From: Opisthorchis felineus
Taxonomy: Eukaryota; Platyhelminthes; Trematoda; Opisthorchiida; Opisthorchiidae
Length of the DNA stretch: 64,000 nucleotides
NCBI GenBank assembly: GCA_004794785.1
Contig: SJOL01006408.1
Span: forward strand, 1,214,617 to 1,278,616
Direction of reading: 5' to 3'
This document shows positions 50,831 through 60,737 of this stretch, one piece after another (the first letter of the stretch is position 1; each line of letters begins with the position of its first letter). A program made the translations under genes and the position numbers. A model generated the notes under the pieces. The model saw only the letters and a program-made list of their open reading frames with translations, had not been told where the DNA came from and did no database searches.

Positions 50831-51369
50831 ATCAATCTGTAGGTAGTTGAAAGGAAGGATCGTTTCACAAAGTGAGTGAAACTTTCATCTTGGAAGTCAT
50901 CAGAGCGAAATCTCAACTGAATATCACCAGATATCCTCTTTGTTGAACCAATGATGCCTATGTTGAAATATAGGACTCTTGAGTGACCACTTTCCACAAT
51001 GGACTACAAACCGGTTTTTGAAGCATATATTGGTCAAAACACCCTTCAGGAAAACACTGAAATTCCCTAGCTCTGTTTTAGTTGATATGAAACTAGAAGT
51101 CAGTGTTGACGGCTGATCATGGATGTTTGAAAAGGAAGTTAAATTCATTCTAAATCAGAAAAATGGTTTTGGTGCCTTTTTGGGCTAATCTGGCAGACTT
51201 TCACTCATCCGTGCCACATAAAACTGAAATAACGTCAAGTCCAGCCACAGGCTTCGCTGGATATCTCCCCTCTGACTAAAATCAGTATTCTTGTATTTGC
51301 TGTGTGTGGTTGCAAAACTTTTAGAATGCACATTCACATCACCGTTGCTTGAACAGTTCCTCCTGTCCT

Positions 51370-51535
51370 GAGGCAATCAATCTGATGAGTCCACACCAAA
51401 GGGGGAAGCACTGGATTCGAGTTTCGCTCTTATTAGAGCTCACTGACTGTATAGCCTCGGCCTTACTGAGATTTGAACACAGGACATCTGACACGCCAGG
51501 CGAGCGCGTTACCACTATTCAACCATAGCATGCTG
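51370..51535 (-). mobile_element. tRNA-derived SINE, family C
   Basis: Minus strand: A-box-like head near gaatagtggtaacgcgctcg, B-box-like gtgttcaaatctcag, then gagctctaataagagcgaaac and tgcttcccccttt. The last two blocks are shared with the + strand copy at 63581-63740. It ends immediately before the open frame beginning at 51553. Confidence 0.75.
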
Positions 51536-51552
51536 GACGCGCCTCAATTATC

Positions 51553-51754
51553 ATGTCTGAACAGTCGGTTTTTTCACTCTTGAGCGGTGTCTTTGGTCTG
51601 CCAGACGCCTTGAACGACGACCCAGCACCTGTTCTGTCTGCGTCTTATATTGGTTTTGTCCTGCATTTGTCGGAAATAAAGTCAGCTGTAGATGAAGCGG
51701 TTACGAATATTGCAAAGATGGGAAGGAAAAGTGTTGCGAACTTAGAACAACAAG
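51553..51754 (+). CDS. Candidate first coding exon of an unidentified gene
   Basis: An ATG-initiated frame runs 67-68 codons with protein-like composition (MSEQSVFSLLSGVFGLPDAL, then SEIKSAVDEAVTNIAKMGRK) up to a possible donor GTATCC after CAACAAG at about 51747-51754. Beyond that, the frame stops at 51789. The middle is amphipathic and likely helical. I do not recognise the family, and the matching second exon was not identified. The start lies less than 20 bp from a SINE, which argues for caution. It could equally be a chance frame. Confidence 0.3.
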
Positions 51755-52049
51755 GTATCCGGTGGGGGGTGTCATTTCACCGGCAATAAGTGAACCAAGT
51801 GGCACGCAAAATGAGCGATTCTAATGCTCCGTACGGCAGTACACAATAGGTAATGTCTCCAAATTACGTTTAACGGCGTATTCCGATATGCCCAAAATAA
51901 ATGTGCCGACACAGTTTTGATGCTATAAAGGTTTAAAACCTTATCTACTGAACACCCACTCCTGAATGATGGAAGGAAACTTCTCAGGAGTGGATAAAGG
52001 TAACGTACTGGTATTACGAAGGGATTTGGGAATTTCTGCTGGAGATTTT

Positions 52050-52225
52050 GTCCTGTAAGTGAAGCCAATCTATGCTAAAAGTCCAAGAAGCACCGTACAA
52101 CTGTTTCATCTTTTGTTTGGAATCGTCAGCAGCAGGCATCTCACGAAACTGCAGGTAGTCTCAGACACTTAACCTTTAGGCTACGAGTGGCTGATCAGCA
52201 GTGTGATTAGCTATTAATTAGACAG
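52050..52225 (-). mobile_element. tRNA-derived SINE, family B
   Basis: Shares ccaagaagcaccgtac and aactgtttcat with 365-470, and gctacgagtggctgatcagc with 45180-45200. Read on the minus strand the tRNA-like head comes first, then the body. It is the most complete minus copy. Confidence 0.65.
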
Positions 52226-55200
52226 AACATAGCGCCACTCATAGTTCAATCACGGAATCCAGATCACATGACCAAGTGTCGATTGAGTGGGTTCTTCTCA
52301 AATAAGTTTCACTAATCGGGTGAATAGTTTACTGTTCACATCCTCACTTGCAATTACTCGATGCGGGAATCGGATGTATTAGTTTCGTTGTGATAGATAG
52401 CCGTTTGCGTGTTGTGTGCACCAGTGAGGCAGCCGCTTGGAATTTTTCGGTCGGATTGCTTATTGTAGCAGATCAGTGTTGATAATGTCCGCCCAACGTC
52501 GTCCCACCACATTCGAAGTGTGGAAGGGGCGACGTTTGCCGAAGCCGCTGAATAGCTTCTCGTCCGACTCCTGGAACCTTACGAAACACGAATCAGTACA
52601 CCTTCGGTACCAGTAATTTCGTGTTCTAGCCTCACCTCGTGAATTCTACGGTCCTAAAAGAGTGACCTTTTATAAAGATGGTTCTAAGAGTGTTCACATC
52701 AAAAACCAAAATACAAACAATCGGTCTTATCGTTGGCACCCCTGATACAGTAAAGGTCTAGGGCTGAGTACTCGGGAGGTTCTAGTAACATAAAGAATTC
52801 AAACGAAAAATTAAAGTCGCGCCCGATAGAAAAAGCAACTTTCCACCAGACTGCAGCCAACATTCGTTGCATTTAACAGCCTTTGGTCGTCGAGTTAGAA
52901 GATCGTGTGCAATTTTTTCGGGCTTGAGGGTGAGCATTCTTCATAAGTGACGGTTAATCACTCTCCTTCATATAGAACACGTTTATTCTAAACTGTTTGA
53001 ATTAAACTGGTTCGAACTAGAAATTGAGAGAATAATTGTGCTAGAATCCTGAGGATGGGCAGTCAAACACCATCGGTCAACTTTTATTCCTTACAAATTC
53101 TCCATCCAAACACAAAAGAAAGGTTAAGGAGCTGTGTTATCCTGGAAAACGAATGGCTCCAGCCGCACCCAAACTTATCGCAAACTTGTTTCAAGTAGTG
53201 TCTTGAAATTTACGCTATCCTGAGGGAGGCACCTAGACCAGCAGTGATTCAGCTTGCTTTGTAACCAGTTAGGCTGGAATGGTTCTTTCATACTGGGAGA
53301 TTTTTCTACTAAGATCCCTCAGAAGTAAACAAACGCTCTTCACTAGTCATCTTCTCAGGGATTCGCTGGTGTAACTATGTTTCAGTACAACCGTAACTTG
53401 TAGTGGTAGGGTAAGGTCTGTATTATTTATGAGCACTTTAGACTAACTGCTAAACTAAGTGCGAAATTTCGATGGTCAGCTAAAAGTATGGTAGATTGAA
53501 AAACAAAGTATCGCAACACTTGGTCACATATTTCGCATATGAAGGCTCATATTGCAAGCTTCCATCTCTTCAGTAGTTACGATCCAGTAGAGATCGAAGA
53601 AACAACTGTAGTGTCAGCAGTCTGCTGATGAGTGGAAGTTTGGCTAGACGGGACGACAAATGAAGTTAAGAGGAGTATTCTTCTCATGTGAAGAATCAAA
53701 CGTTTACTTCAGAGCACTAACCAAACCTGTTGCCGAAGGCCTTAGGAAAATAACCGCATTTGCATCATACGTAGCGGTCAAATTCTCTAAATGATTTGAA
53801 GAATTATTTGCAGATTTGCAACAATACATAACAATACATAACGATCTGGGAAATCGATAGGCTGACTGGTACATCTCCCCATTCTAGGCTTTCAGTGGTG
53901 ACATCTTCGGGGAAGCGCTAGTGAATCCGGTAAAGCAGTTAGGATAACATTTAGGACAAGGTTCCCTTGTGCGGAAGCAGTTGCGGTGGCTTAAAGACAT
54001 CTTTTTCATTGTCCTGATGAGATGACATTTTGGTTATGTACCAGATTGAATGTGGTCACCTGCTTGTAAGTGTTAGTTTTCTGTACGCTCGTTTCCAGAG
54101 CAATCCACTGACATAAGTGGGTTTTACTGGTAGCCGAGACGACTTCCACGTAAGCTCGATTACGTGCAACAAATATTTCTGGTCATGCCTTTGTGTGGCC
54201 AAGCCTGTCTGCACCAAATTTAGTCCGTATTTGATGTATAGTCGCCAAAACCCGTAATTTCGCTGTTGAAACATGCTTCCTATAGATAGGTGTGTTCGAC
54301 AAACAATCGACCGACAGGGTTGAGCTAGATTTTGGACAAGGAATTCACGCTCACTTTTTCTCCACCCCACTGTCTGAATAAATTTCTGGCTTCCTAGGCA
54401 GAGGCCGGATAGGACACGAAATCGCCCCTCGTCCTTGAACACCAACACGTTGTTTGCTGGAATTAGAAATGAGACGCACACACATACAATTACACTGATT
54501 GACCGTAAAATCTAATTTCACGTACACAGGCCAGTTTCTGGGCTTTCAGTTACTCTCACTCGAAAGGCCGAGTCTTTTTTAGGGTACCGAACGAAAAAAA
54601 CGTTTACTTAAAAACTTTCTTCGGGATGTCAGTGCATAGAACAAAGCAATATGCTACCTACAGAAGTGTCGGACAACGAAATATCTTGGAAACAAAACGC
54701 GGTATTCACAATCGTCCTCTTTTTTGAAAATTAATTTCCACATGTAACGAATAACACAAGGCTTTGATGAGGTGAGAGCTCATTGGCCAATCCGCACTGT
54801 ACAATCAACCCTTAGTTTGAGAGTCACGTGATCAAAGAAAGCTAAGGTCTGGCGATCGATGCACAATTCGATCTGGTCACACTGCGAATTGCCAGATCCA
54901 ACAATCACGACCTTTGTCTGGGCCGCAATGAAGATGGCAATCGATACTGTCATTTACTTCACGAAGTCGTAGTTTGATTCCATTGACTTTCTCTAGGGAG
55001 ATTAATAAACATGTGTAAGGTTTCTGGGCCAGCTATTTTCCATTTGATAGCCTGCAAGTGGCCGGAAAATGACTTCTGTCCTTTATAAGTTGGTTAGACG
55101 GCCAGGGAGCATTCTTGAAGGAGACAGATTTGGAAATATTACACAAACATTCGTCTGAGTTCAGGAAATAGTGTCCAAGTTGAAGAACGTTTTTAACAAT

Positions 55201-55499
55201 ATGAAGCGAATGCGCACAAAATCTACCACCTGAAACTTGGAGTCGGTGAAAGTCGCCGGTTATTTAGGGTAGACCCATAACCTACGTCAGTTTTCCAGAA
55301 TTATTCTAGTTTGTTCTTGTACCCAGTTTTGCATAGGGTTAAACCGTACAAGCCTAAATGGAGTCATTCCTTAACTTGAGGACACAGTAACGTACATTCA
55401 TTCAGTTTAGTACGGTCAGAGAGCAATCGATGAACCCAACAGCGACGTTTTTAATCGGGAGCCCTGTAGGTTTAATCTTTTTAAATTGAATTTAGGGTA
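52226..55499. other. No recognised gene
   Basis: A 141-codon minus frame (54056-54481) is the longest unexplained open frame here. It is rich in basic and hydrophobic residues and has no motif I recognise. No conserved exon was seen. Confidence 0.4.
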
Positions 55500-55615
55500 C
55501 CCAAACATATTGCTTAAAACTCATCGACAGTGCATAACCAGTTTCGCCCTTCTTCGATTTCATCGGGTAGATGCAGTTCACGAGTTTATGTCAATCCTAT
55601 GTTCTACTTGAATAT
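55500..55615 (-). repeat. Hammerhead-type repeat, left arm of an old inverted pair
   Basis: Minus strand preserves the GAAA box with gggcgaaactgg, and a CCGATGA form of the CUGAUGA box. It pairs as an inverted copy with 55740-55935; the arms are separated by a GAT-tailed repeat. Confidence 0.6.
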
Positions 55616-55705
55616 CATCATCATCACCACCATCATCATCGTCATCATCGACAAACTCACATCAGTGTTCAACACCAATGCTTCGCTGTCGTAAAACTTT
55701 ATTAC
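55612..55705 (-). repeat. GAT-tailed dispersed repeat inserted between inverted arms
   Basis: On the minus strand: gaagcattggtgttgaacac, tgatgt, gtcgatgatgacgatgatg, matching 32045-32125. It appears to be a later insertion of a non-LTR 3' end. Confidence 0.65.
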
Positions 55706-55739
55706 TAAACTATATGAAGTTGTTGAAACACTCTTTTGT

Positions 55740-55935
55740 AAATTAGTTTGACGTTAACGAGAGACTCACCTGAATTTCAGCTGAATCACTCGTTTACGGT
55801 ATTTCACCGGTTCATTGAATTTGGTGTTCAAGTAGAACATGAGGTTGGTAGAAATTCAGGAAATGCGCCTACTTGAAGAAACCCGAGAAGGTTGAAACCG
55901 GTGATGCGCTGTCGAAATATTTTCAACAACCTTAA
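55740..55935 (+). repeat. Hammerhead-type repeat, right arm of an old inverted pair
   Basis: Contains agagactcacctgaatttc, ttcaagtagaacatgaggttg, ttgaaaccggtgatgcgctg and ttttcaacaacctt in family order. The CUGAUGA box has become cttgaagaaa, so it is inactive. Confidence 0.65.
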
Positions 55936-56154
55936 TAATGATGTGCTCTATGCTAGCCTCAGAATCGTACCAACTCAAACCCGAGGTTGCCTTTGTGGAC
56001 CACATCCTGTTGAAGTACATCATCAGGCGAGGTTCGGTTCAGATTCACTTAAATGTCCGTGTAACAATTATTTAATTTTTCAGTGGGTGAATTTCGTAAA
56101 TATCACATCATTTCTCCACAAAAAGATAACCATAATTGTCAGACATTTCTAGAC

Positions 56155-57056
56155 GTTGTCGTACGAAAAGCGGACGATACTAAAGTACTGATAAATTTCA
56201 CCTCAAGCGAGCCTGAAAACAACTTGAGTAATATGGAATTTTTAAAGTCAAAACACAGCATAGTGGAATGAGATGTAATCCAACGTTTCGGTTGCCGTGG
56301 GCAACCTTTTCCTAGGATTTCTACAATTACTTGAATACGAATCAAATGCAGCATCATTTGGGTTCGCTATCCTGTCTTCTGACTGGTGTGTTCCTGTGGT
56401 CAGTTGGCAGTCAGGTGCGACGCATCACAAACGGAGGCACATCCTAATGACCCGATCCTTTGTCGGCAAAACCGCCTTGTTCGTGTGTTGTACTTTCCAT
56501 GGTCCAACTCATTTCCCCCCACACATACACCCTGTGCTGAACACAACCGCAGTACTGCCCGCATTGATAAGCTCAAGACATCCTATTGGTGACCTGAATT
56601 AGCTGTTCTTTGATAGGTAGCCAATGTCGTCCCTCACTTGACTTCCTGTTCATGTACATCATGGTCACTCAAATATGTTAAATACTGCACTCTATAGCCT
56701 TTGTAACTGTATGACTTGAAAAGACCTTGCCGAAAACATGTTCGTCAACCCATCTTTGTTCTTAGTCTAAATGGGAATTTTTGGAGCAACCAAATATGCT
56801 GGCCGCATCTGACTGCCAACTGACCACAGGAACACACCAGTCAGAAGACAGGATAGCGGACCCAAATGATGCTGCATTTGATTCGTATTCAATTGATTGT
56901 AGAAATCCTTAGAAAATGTTGCCCACGGCAACCGAAACGTCGGATTACAACATCTCGTTCCACTTTAAAAATTCCATATTACTGCAGTAGTTTTCAGGCC
57001 CACTTTAGGTGAAATTCATCAGTATTTCGGTGTCGTCCGATTTTCGTACGACTACA
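56155..57056. repeat. Long inverted repeat (arms about 264 and 253 bp, spacer about 385 bp)
   Basis: Left arm 56155-56418 and right arm 56804-57056 are reverse complements with roughly one mismatch per 12-15 bases. Landmarks include gcatcatttgggttcgctat / cccaaatgatgctgcatttg and gtttcggttgccgtgggcaa / cacggcaaccgaaacgtcgg. The left arm carries a 16-bp insertion after gaatttttaaagt. Open frames within (56083-56271, 56297-56602) have no motif. This is either a foldback element or two oppositely oriented repeat copies flanking a 385-bp insert. It is not related to the hammerhead repeat family. Confidence 0.9.
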
Positions 57057-57696
57057 TGCAGTTAGCTATGATGGGTTATGAAACGGTTCTCACATGGTCG
57101 AGCAGATTCAGACCCTTTCCACTAAATTTTGGTGTCAGCACGACTATTTTTCTCTATCTGGCAAAAGGGAGGCTGTGCCCACTCCCAAGTTTGTTCACAA
57201 CAATTAGCGTAGAGTCGACACTCTTGACCGAGTACATGAGCAATAATTTTGCTTCCGATATCGTATTACTCGTTCCTGGGACGTGACAGGTGCAACCGGT
57301 TCAGTACGCGTGAAACAATGGCAGTCGTGCGACTAGTTCGTTCAAGCTTCTCTTCCTCGGACATGGCGCAAACAGAGCAGGGGTAAGAGACTAACACTGA
57401 TGCGCATTTACTGATAGGATTGTTAAATTAAAATGCAGTTGGATTTTGAACAAGAGCACAGTGAGGAACATTAATGTTTTCGGGATCTCGTCATCAGGTT
57501 AGTACATATCTAAAGGTTAAAATAGGAGCGGAAAAGAAATAAGCAGCGAAAATTGGTTAGTGAAATGCAAAACGTGGAGACACGAACGATTGGTTGTCTG
57601 CGCCCCCACGTCGCATCTAGTTGGATGCTGTGAGACAGTGTAGAGGGCCACTGCGTGACTTGGCCGGTTGATTCGTGTCACATGACCAAGGCAGAC
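57057..57696. other. No recognised gene; 3' flank of PLE endonuclease frame
   Basis: On the minus strand this is directly 3' of the GIY-YIG frame, so part is probably PLE 3' sequence. A hammerhead core was looked for and not seen. Confidence 0.4.
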
Positions 57697-58242
57697 TCAG
57701 CGTTCGTACGAAAGGTTTTGACAGCACAGTACCGAGTTTCGCAGACGTATAGAGACTACCTCGGCTGTGGTCAAGCCACGCCGTGGGATAGATACTGGCA
57801 GCCTACTATTGGGTACACGGTAAATGACATGAAATGACGCATTCGGAATGACTACGTGCTCGGTGTCAATTAAATGGGACGCAATTGAGCTTTTGGCTGA
57901 ACTGTTGAGTCTAATGATGCTCCGATAAGAGAGGTGCTCACGTATTCTCTTAGAAAGTTGCCGTGTCGTGCGCCCAACATACTCCGCTGAACAACAGCAG
58001 GAGAAAGAATACACAACCATATTCTGGGTGAGGACTGGTATCTTGTCTTTGAGGTTTAAGTGAAGCAAAGGGTTGGTTGTGAACCAAGACCGCAGAGGTC
58101 CAGCCGGAAACGTGCGTTTTAGGGATTGAAACAAGCGGCGATTGACTATGTCTGCCAACAGATCGCCTTTATACGGTGAACTCAAGTATATTGGCTTCTT
58201 TCTAACGGTCGTGATAGGCGGTTGGATAGGGCGATCGGACAC
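57697..58242 (-). mobile_element. Penelope-like element endonuclease frame (GIY-YIG), 181 codons open
   Basis: Minus-strand open frame of 181 codons. Residues about 12-40 read TVRKKPIYLSSPYKGDLLAD, the connector that follows the reverse transcriptase in PLEs. Then come residues VVYSFSCCCSAEY (Cys-rich), VGRTTRQLSKRIREHL (the YVGRT form of GIY-YIG plus the conserved Arg and His), IASHLIDTEHVV, and the terminal RRGLTTAEVVSIRLRN, which contains the catalytic Glu of the family. All expected endonuclease blocks occur in one frame, which is unusual in this otherwise decayed window. No reverse transcriptase block was found upstream (58250-58900), so the element is 5'-truncated. In PLEs this endonuclease nicks the target for primed reverse transcription. 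Confidence 0.92.
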
Positions 58243-59795
58243 ATTCTTGGTTAGTCTACCATGAAGCTGTTTGTCTAGTAAAGTAAAGTATGATCACAAC
58301 TGTTGTAGAAACGCTCTTTTTCAGCTGTTCTTTGTTTGTGTCTCTTGGTTCACCTCCTTGTCCGTTCGTCCATCGAATCTTTGTCAGTCGATGATGACCG
58401 AATTATTATTGACTATGTAACGTAAATTAATGGATATAGAAAGCCAAGGTGCCGCTTGGATTGACGTCTTTTTAGGCGGTTGATCGGTCGGACGCTTAAT
58501 GAAACGTAGTTCAGGTAGTCTGGGATTCAACAAATCTGGTTCATGTTAGAAAACTGTCGTTTGGCCAGACTCGCTTCCTTAGGTTTTCTGTTTGGTGTAT
58601 GGTAGTGTAGCAGTATTATCACGCGTGTCGTACGTCCGGGTTCGAACTCAGAGACGGTCTGTGGTATTTACTGCTTTTGAACACCAGACTCTGGTCTCAA
58701 TGTGAACTTGTCGGAACAATTGTCGAGGAATTTTTTCACAACTTGTCCGAAAACAACGACTCCTCAATCGATTCTAAGCATTTTCAGGTTGATTGAGTAG
58801 GCTTTTGTTTCCAACCTAGAGAACCTCACCAGTGCAGATAGACCTTTTAGTACAAGTGATCCCCTGAAACTGCCGCCAACACGATTAAATTAAGACAAAT
58901 CCGATAGGTTATCTCTTTTCATTCCAGGAACAAGGCCGCTCCGATAAATTATCTCCTGTGGTCAATTGTGGGTCTATAATTACAGGTTTCAAAACACCGA
59001 ACCAGATGTTGTTTTGTGCAGTAATAACACCATTCTGCAATAGCAATGCCAAACTAGTAAGCTGCACTGGTGAACACTGTTTACTGATGCATATTTTTTT
59101 GCTTCTTACGTCTGCTTACAGGATGTCTGAACTGAAATACATGTGTTGCGGTCATACGGCTTTCATAGAGCTGAATGGTCCTTTTGTACCTTTAGTTTAG
59201 TTTTTGCCCTACATTGCACGTTTACTGAGCTCGGAATGCTAAACCCTGGTTAGTATGTTCTCTCAGAAGGGATCGGGTGCTAAGGGGCCTTACTTAGGGT
59301 TGTCTGTCTTGGAAGGTGATTTCGCGCTAAACTGTGGCCAACCAACGAAAGACCATTATGGCCTTCCAAGAATGGAGTATATTCCAGCAGTAGTACTGAA
59401 ATCAGAACAGAATAGTGAGCCTTGAGGGAATTTCTCTTCTCCATCAGCTATCAGCTTCCCCTATATACTGTTGCTTCCTAAATCATCAATTTCAGTGCAT
59501 TGCGGTATGGGATTCTTGCAATTCACTTCCGCAGGAGATAGTACTTATTTAAAGGACAAACATCAGCAGCATTTCTAAGGAATTTATACACCAAAATTAC
59601 TGGCTGTTGCTATTCTTAAAACATCTAGACTAAGGTCATCTTGGTTAAACATCAATAGCTTTTTTTGCAAGGGTTGTGTGCTTAGGTTACCATGACTTTG
59701 CAGGAGATCTTATTTTGAGCACGCGTTCTGAATTTCATCTCCATCAGTTTCTGTGGTGCTTGAGTTAGTTGCAGCGTAACAGTGGACCATGACAA
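58243..59795. other. No recognised gene; possible tRNA-headed remnant near 58640
   Basis: A B-box-like gtccgggttcgaactcag occurs at 58638-58655 (+). A frame at 58958-59200 (+) has an acceptor-like ttacgtctgcttacag before RMSELKYMCCGHTAFIELNG, but no family was recognised. Confidence 0.35.
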
Positions 59796-59799
59796 ACGA

Positions 59800-59995
59800 G
59801 AGTTCCAGCTGAATGCAGTTGGGTCCCCTTTTCACATTCGCGTGCAAATTGGAGTATTTGTCGAGAGTATTTGTCGAATACGGGTTCAATTAGAACAGAT
59901 ACTTGACAGAAACTGAGTAAACGCGCTTACCTGATGAGCCACAATAAGGGAGAAACCAATAGTGGTCTGTCGAAGAGTTTTCAGTAAACTTACTA
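59800..59995 (+). repeat. Hammerhead-type repeat, diverged
   Basis: CTGATGAG at 59931-59938 and GAGAAAC at about 59950 are present with stem-I-like cgcttac before them, but the stem III / cleavage region reads CCAATA instead of CCGGUC. It is followed by tctgtcgaagagttttcag as in the other copies. The core boxes survive; cleavage is not expected. Confidence 0.7.
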
Positions 59996-60472
59996 GTAGG
60001 GTGTGGCGTTAAGTTGCAGCGTTTTTCCGTCTGCTTCCCGAATGGCCTCTGAGAACCACTAAAATAGGTTAAGAATGGCTGGTTTGTGCTGCCACGGCCT
60101 TTTGATCACATGCTCGTTCACTGGTTGACCCTTTTACCCCTCACAAACCGCCTACTGAACAACGTGGTGGTTGGCCTACCTGCTTCAGTAGCCCACTACG
60201 ATAAGGCGTCAAGCGCAGGCTTGCATGATCACATGAGACGCGTCTGTTCTTCTCGTCTGAGAGCACACCCAGTGAGTTCAGTGAACATGAAAACAACCTC
60301 TTGTGGGAATCCGCCACAGTGCCTGGTCAAAACAAGATAACAGTGTCTCCGTGCAACTGAATGTGCTGCACCAGGCCGCCTCATGTTCCAGTTGCTACGA
60401 TATTCGAGATATCGCGATGCATGTAGTTTTACGCAATGGCTTACTCATAAGGTTGCTGAAAATTCTTCGACA

Positions 60473-60516
60473 GCCCACGACCGGTTTCGCCCTTTTTTGG
60501 GGCTCATCAGGCAGGC
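60473..60516 (-). ncRNA. Type-I hammerhead ribozyme, minus strand
   Basis: Read 60516 to 60473 on the minus strand: stem I 5' strand GCCUGC, core CUGAUGA (60510-60504), stem II GCCC/GGGC with a CAAAAAA loop, core GAAA (60488-60485), stem III as the self-complementary ACCGGU (60485-60480), cleavage base C at 60479 (GUC triplet), and stem I 3' strand GUGGGC. Stem I forms 6 pairs including two G-U, and stem II forms 4 perfect pairs. All conserved core bases are present. The tiny stem III suggests activity as a dimer, as reported for short hammerheads in Penelope-like elements. Predicted from sequence only. Confidence 0.85.
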
Positions 60517-60647
60517 GCAGTCCCCGAGTTTTCGTCAACCTTATGTTCTGCTTGAACCCAAATTGATTTGCAAATGAGTGTATTTCTTGAAAACAGTCCA
60601 ATTTGGGTTCAAGTAGAACATAAGGTTGACGAAAACTCGGGGACTGC

Positions 60648-60691
60648 GCCTGCCTGATGAGCCCCAAAAAAGCGCGAAACCGGTCGTGGGC
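60648..60691 (+). ncRNA. Type-I hammerhead ribozyme, plus strand
   Basis: Same architecture as its mirror copy: GCCUGC, CUGAUGA (60654-60660), stem II GCCC/GCGC (one C-C mismatch), GAAA (60676-60679), ACCGGU, cleavage after C at 60685, and stem I strand GUGGGC (60686-60691). The single stem II mismatch might reduce but not necessarily abolish activity. Confidence 0.8.
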
Positions 60692-60737
60692 TGTCAAAGA
60701 ATTTTCAGCAACCTTATGAGTAAAACATTGCGTAAAA

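Larger units (their letters stand above)
60427..60737. repeat. Near-perfect inverted repeat of two hammerhead repeats (139-bp arms, 33-bp loop)
   Basis: Arms 60427-60565 and 60599-60737 are reverse complements with only a handful of differences, far younger than other copies in the window. Each arm holds a hammerhead core and the shared agaacataaggttgacg and ttttcagcaacctt blocks. The arm ends are sharp (ttttacgcaatg / cattgcgtaaaa). No target-site duplication was evident in the immediate flanks. Two frames of 87 and 149 codons cross it and are not genes. Confidence 0.95.

Noticed and set aside
51384..51415. CTGATGAG followed by a C-rich/G-rich stem, resembling a hammerhead
   Set aside because: The second core box reads GGAAG rather than GAAA and the segment belongs to the tail of SINE family C; the + copy at 63.7 kb does not preserve the motif.
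53622..53665. CTGATGAG at 53625 as another hammerhead
   Set aside because: No GAAA box at the right spacing, and no similarity to the hammerhead repeat family.
56297..56602. 101-codon frame as a gene
   Set aside because: It lies in one arm and spacer of a long inverted repeat and has no recognised domain.
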